This document shows positions 25,459 to 26,464 of a DNA stretch of 26,464 nt, one piece after another. The stretch's first letter is position 1; the number at the start of each line of letters is the position of its first letter. A program made the translations under genes and the position numbers. The stretch covers positions 1-26,464 of the forward strand of contig JBJKSB010000063.1 in the NCBI GenBank assembly GCA_046704385.1, read 5' to 3'. The DNA is from GH45 sp046704385 (lineage in GTDB: Bacteria > Bacteroidota > Bacteroidia > Bacteroidales > SZUA-534). The notes under the pieces were generated by a model. It was not told where the DNA came from and searched no databases. It saw nothing but the letters and a program-made list of their open reading frames with translations.

Positions 25459-26464
25459 TTATTTTCCGTAGGTATCCTCAAGCTCATTTACCCAATCATC
25501 AATGGCATTACCAAGGTCAGTAAATGAATCACCAAAATAAGTTTCAGCGTCAACTTTTGAGCCATCGGCAAAAACAAAACGCAGACTAATCCAACCGTCA
25601 ACAGGATATGCCTCAACCATGGCAATTATTTGGTTATTATCGGCATAACGCAATGTCAGGTTTACATACTTATTTATAGCCTCAATCTGAGCGTTATCAT
25701 ATACTTCCGGTTGGGTATCATAATTATAAACGCTGTCAATTCTTCTCATCTCTTCTCCTAAATGTTCAGAATCAATGGTTCCTGATACCTTTAAATTCAT
25801 TACCTGGAATGAAGCATTCCCGGAAGTAACCACTTTGTAAACATAAAAGTCTGTATAAGTATCATAATAATCCCAATTGTCATTTTCGGAAACTTCAACT
25901 TCTTCCCAATAACCCGAATCAGAATTATATTGCCAAACATAATATTTTGTGGTTTCAACAAAATTATCGTTAACATTTTGTTCACTCCAGTCTCCATAAG
26001 CATCCATTGATAATCCCAGCAAAATTTTATCATCATGTTTTAGCGACAAACTGGAATTATATTCTTTATTTTCAGTACTTGACACTTTTCCGCTTATTAC
26101 AAAAGAACCCAGTGAAAAGCTCGATTCAATAAAACGGGGATAACCTGCAGCGTCGTAAGTAATATTTACAATAAAAGCTGAAATTTCAGCATCGTCAACT
26201 ACCAGTTTTGCTGTAATATTTTGAGGAAGGTCTCCATCGTAATTTATATCAGGATCGTCTTTTAGAGGATTCGGACCAGTGTATCCAGCATATGTGATTG
26301 TATAGGAAGCATTGTTACTTGTTCCATTCTCCGTTGATGGAAAACGGAAAACTATTTTATCGCCGGTTTTAGTAAAGGTCCACTGTCCGGTAGAAGAATT
26401 CCATTCGTATACTCCTGCCAATTGGTCAAATCCTTCCTGGATTGTTTGAGGATCATCGGCCGGA
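25459..26464 (-). CDS. Beta-rich protein of unknown function (5' end beyond window)
   Basis: The frame is open to the window edge, so the true start lies to the right. A TTG at 26421 is not a convincing start because the frame continues upstream as ADDPQTIQEGFDQLAG. About 335 residues are visible. They are rich in Asp, Asn, Tyr, Ser and Thr with alternating hydrophobic positions, as in exported beta-sheet proteins. The start of the visible part contains GVYEW, GQWTF and repeated acidic loops. The C-terminal tail (DLGNAIDDWVNELEDTYG) is a short acidic helix without a T9SS-type sorting domain. I do not recognise a family. It is probably exported, but the signal peptide is outside the window. 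It shares a terminator with the DUF4249 gene. Confidence 0.7.
   Translation of the reverse strand, partial: PADDPQTIQEGFDQLAGVYEWNSSTGQWTFTKTGDKIVFRFPSTENGTSNNASYTITYAGYTGPNPLKDDPDINYDGDLPQNITAKLVVDDAEISAFIVNITYDAAGYPRFIESSFSLGSFVISGKVSSTENKEYNSSLSLKHDDKILLGLSMDAYGDWSEQNVNDNFVETTKYYVWQYNSDSGYWEEVEVSENDNWDYYDTYTDFYVYKVVTSGNASFQVMNLKVSGTIDSEHLGEEMRRIDSVYNYDTQPEVYDNAQIEAINKYVNLTLRYADNNQIIAMVEAYPVDGWISLRFVFADGSKVDAETYFGDSFTDLGNAIDDWVNELEDTYGK

Overview
This window is from a low-GC member of the Bacteroidota, most likely a Bacteroidales/Marinilabiliales-type organism. The support is SusC-type and CarboxypepD_reg-type TonB receptors, a DUF4249 lipoprotein, Bacteroidetes-style -7 elements (TAnnTTTG) with little Shine-Dalgarno use, and GAF proteins typical of the phylum. 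The species cannot be named from the sequence. No rRNA, tRNA, CRISPR array or intact mobile element was seen.

Left part (1-5163, mostly housekeeping): the 3' end of a family-2 glycosyltransferase, tyrS with a good promoter and a strong terminator, a CoA-type Nudix hydrolase starting directly after that terminator, a convergent MltF-like lytic transglycosylase lipoprotein, an AT-rich 330-bp gap with tandem TGGAAnnn octamers, and a stand-alone RCK (TrkA-N/TrkA-C) protein without the pore that such domains often follow. At 5181-7851 lies a decayed SusC-type receptor with no SusD partner; it has two in-frame stops, an internal loss in the plug and a frameshifting deletion.

Centre (7969-19160): ten consecutive minus-strand genes with gaps of 1-61 bases, probably one operon of about 11 kb. 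In transcription order they are an intact CheR, a second CheR with eroded SAM-binding motifs, a receiver-less CheB, a membrane GAF protein, a large membrane sensor phosphatase (2 TM, HAMP-like, GAF, coiled coil, PAS, PAS, SpoIIE/PP2C), a SiaB-family kinase, a SiaC-family phosphoprotein, a 1019-residue ABCG-like exporter with N-terminal TerB-like and FHA-like domains, an unknown lipoprotein and an unknown secreted protein. No MCP, CheA, CheW or diguanylate cyclase is present. The phosphatase coiled coil carries three Glu-Glu pairs exactly seven residues apart, the spacing of methylation sites in chemoreceptors. My inference is that CheR/CheB methylation tunes a SiaA/B/C-type phospho-switch, with the exporter and its two exported neighbours as output. 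This is the best candidate for an undescribed system here.

Right part (19308-26464): a TobZ/NodU-type carbamoyltransferase, a convergent membrane-anchored endonuclease/exonuclease/phosphatase protein, a TonB-dependent receptor coupled to a DUF4249 lipoprotein, a bidirectional terminator, and the 3' part of an unknown beta-rich protein that runs off the window.
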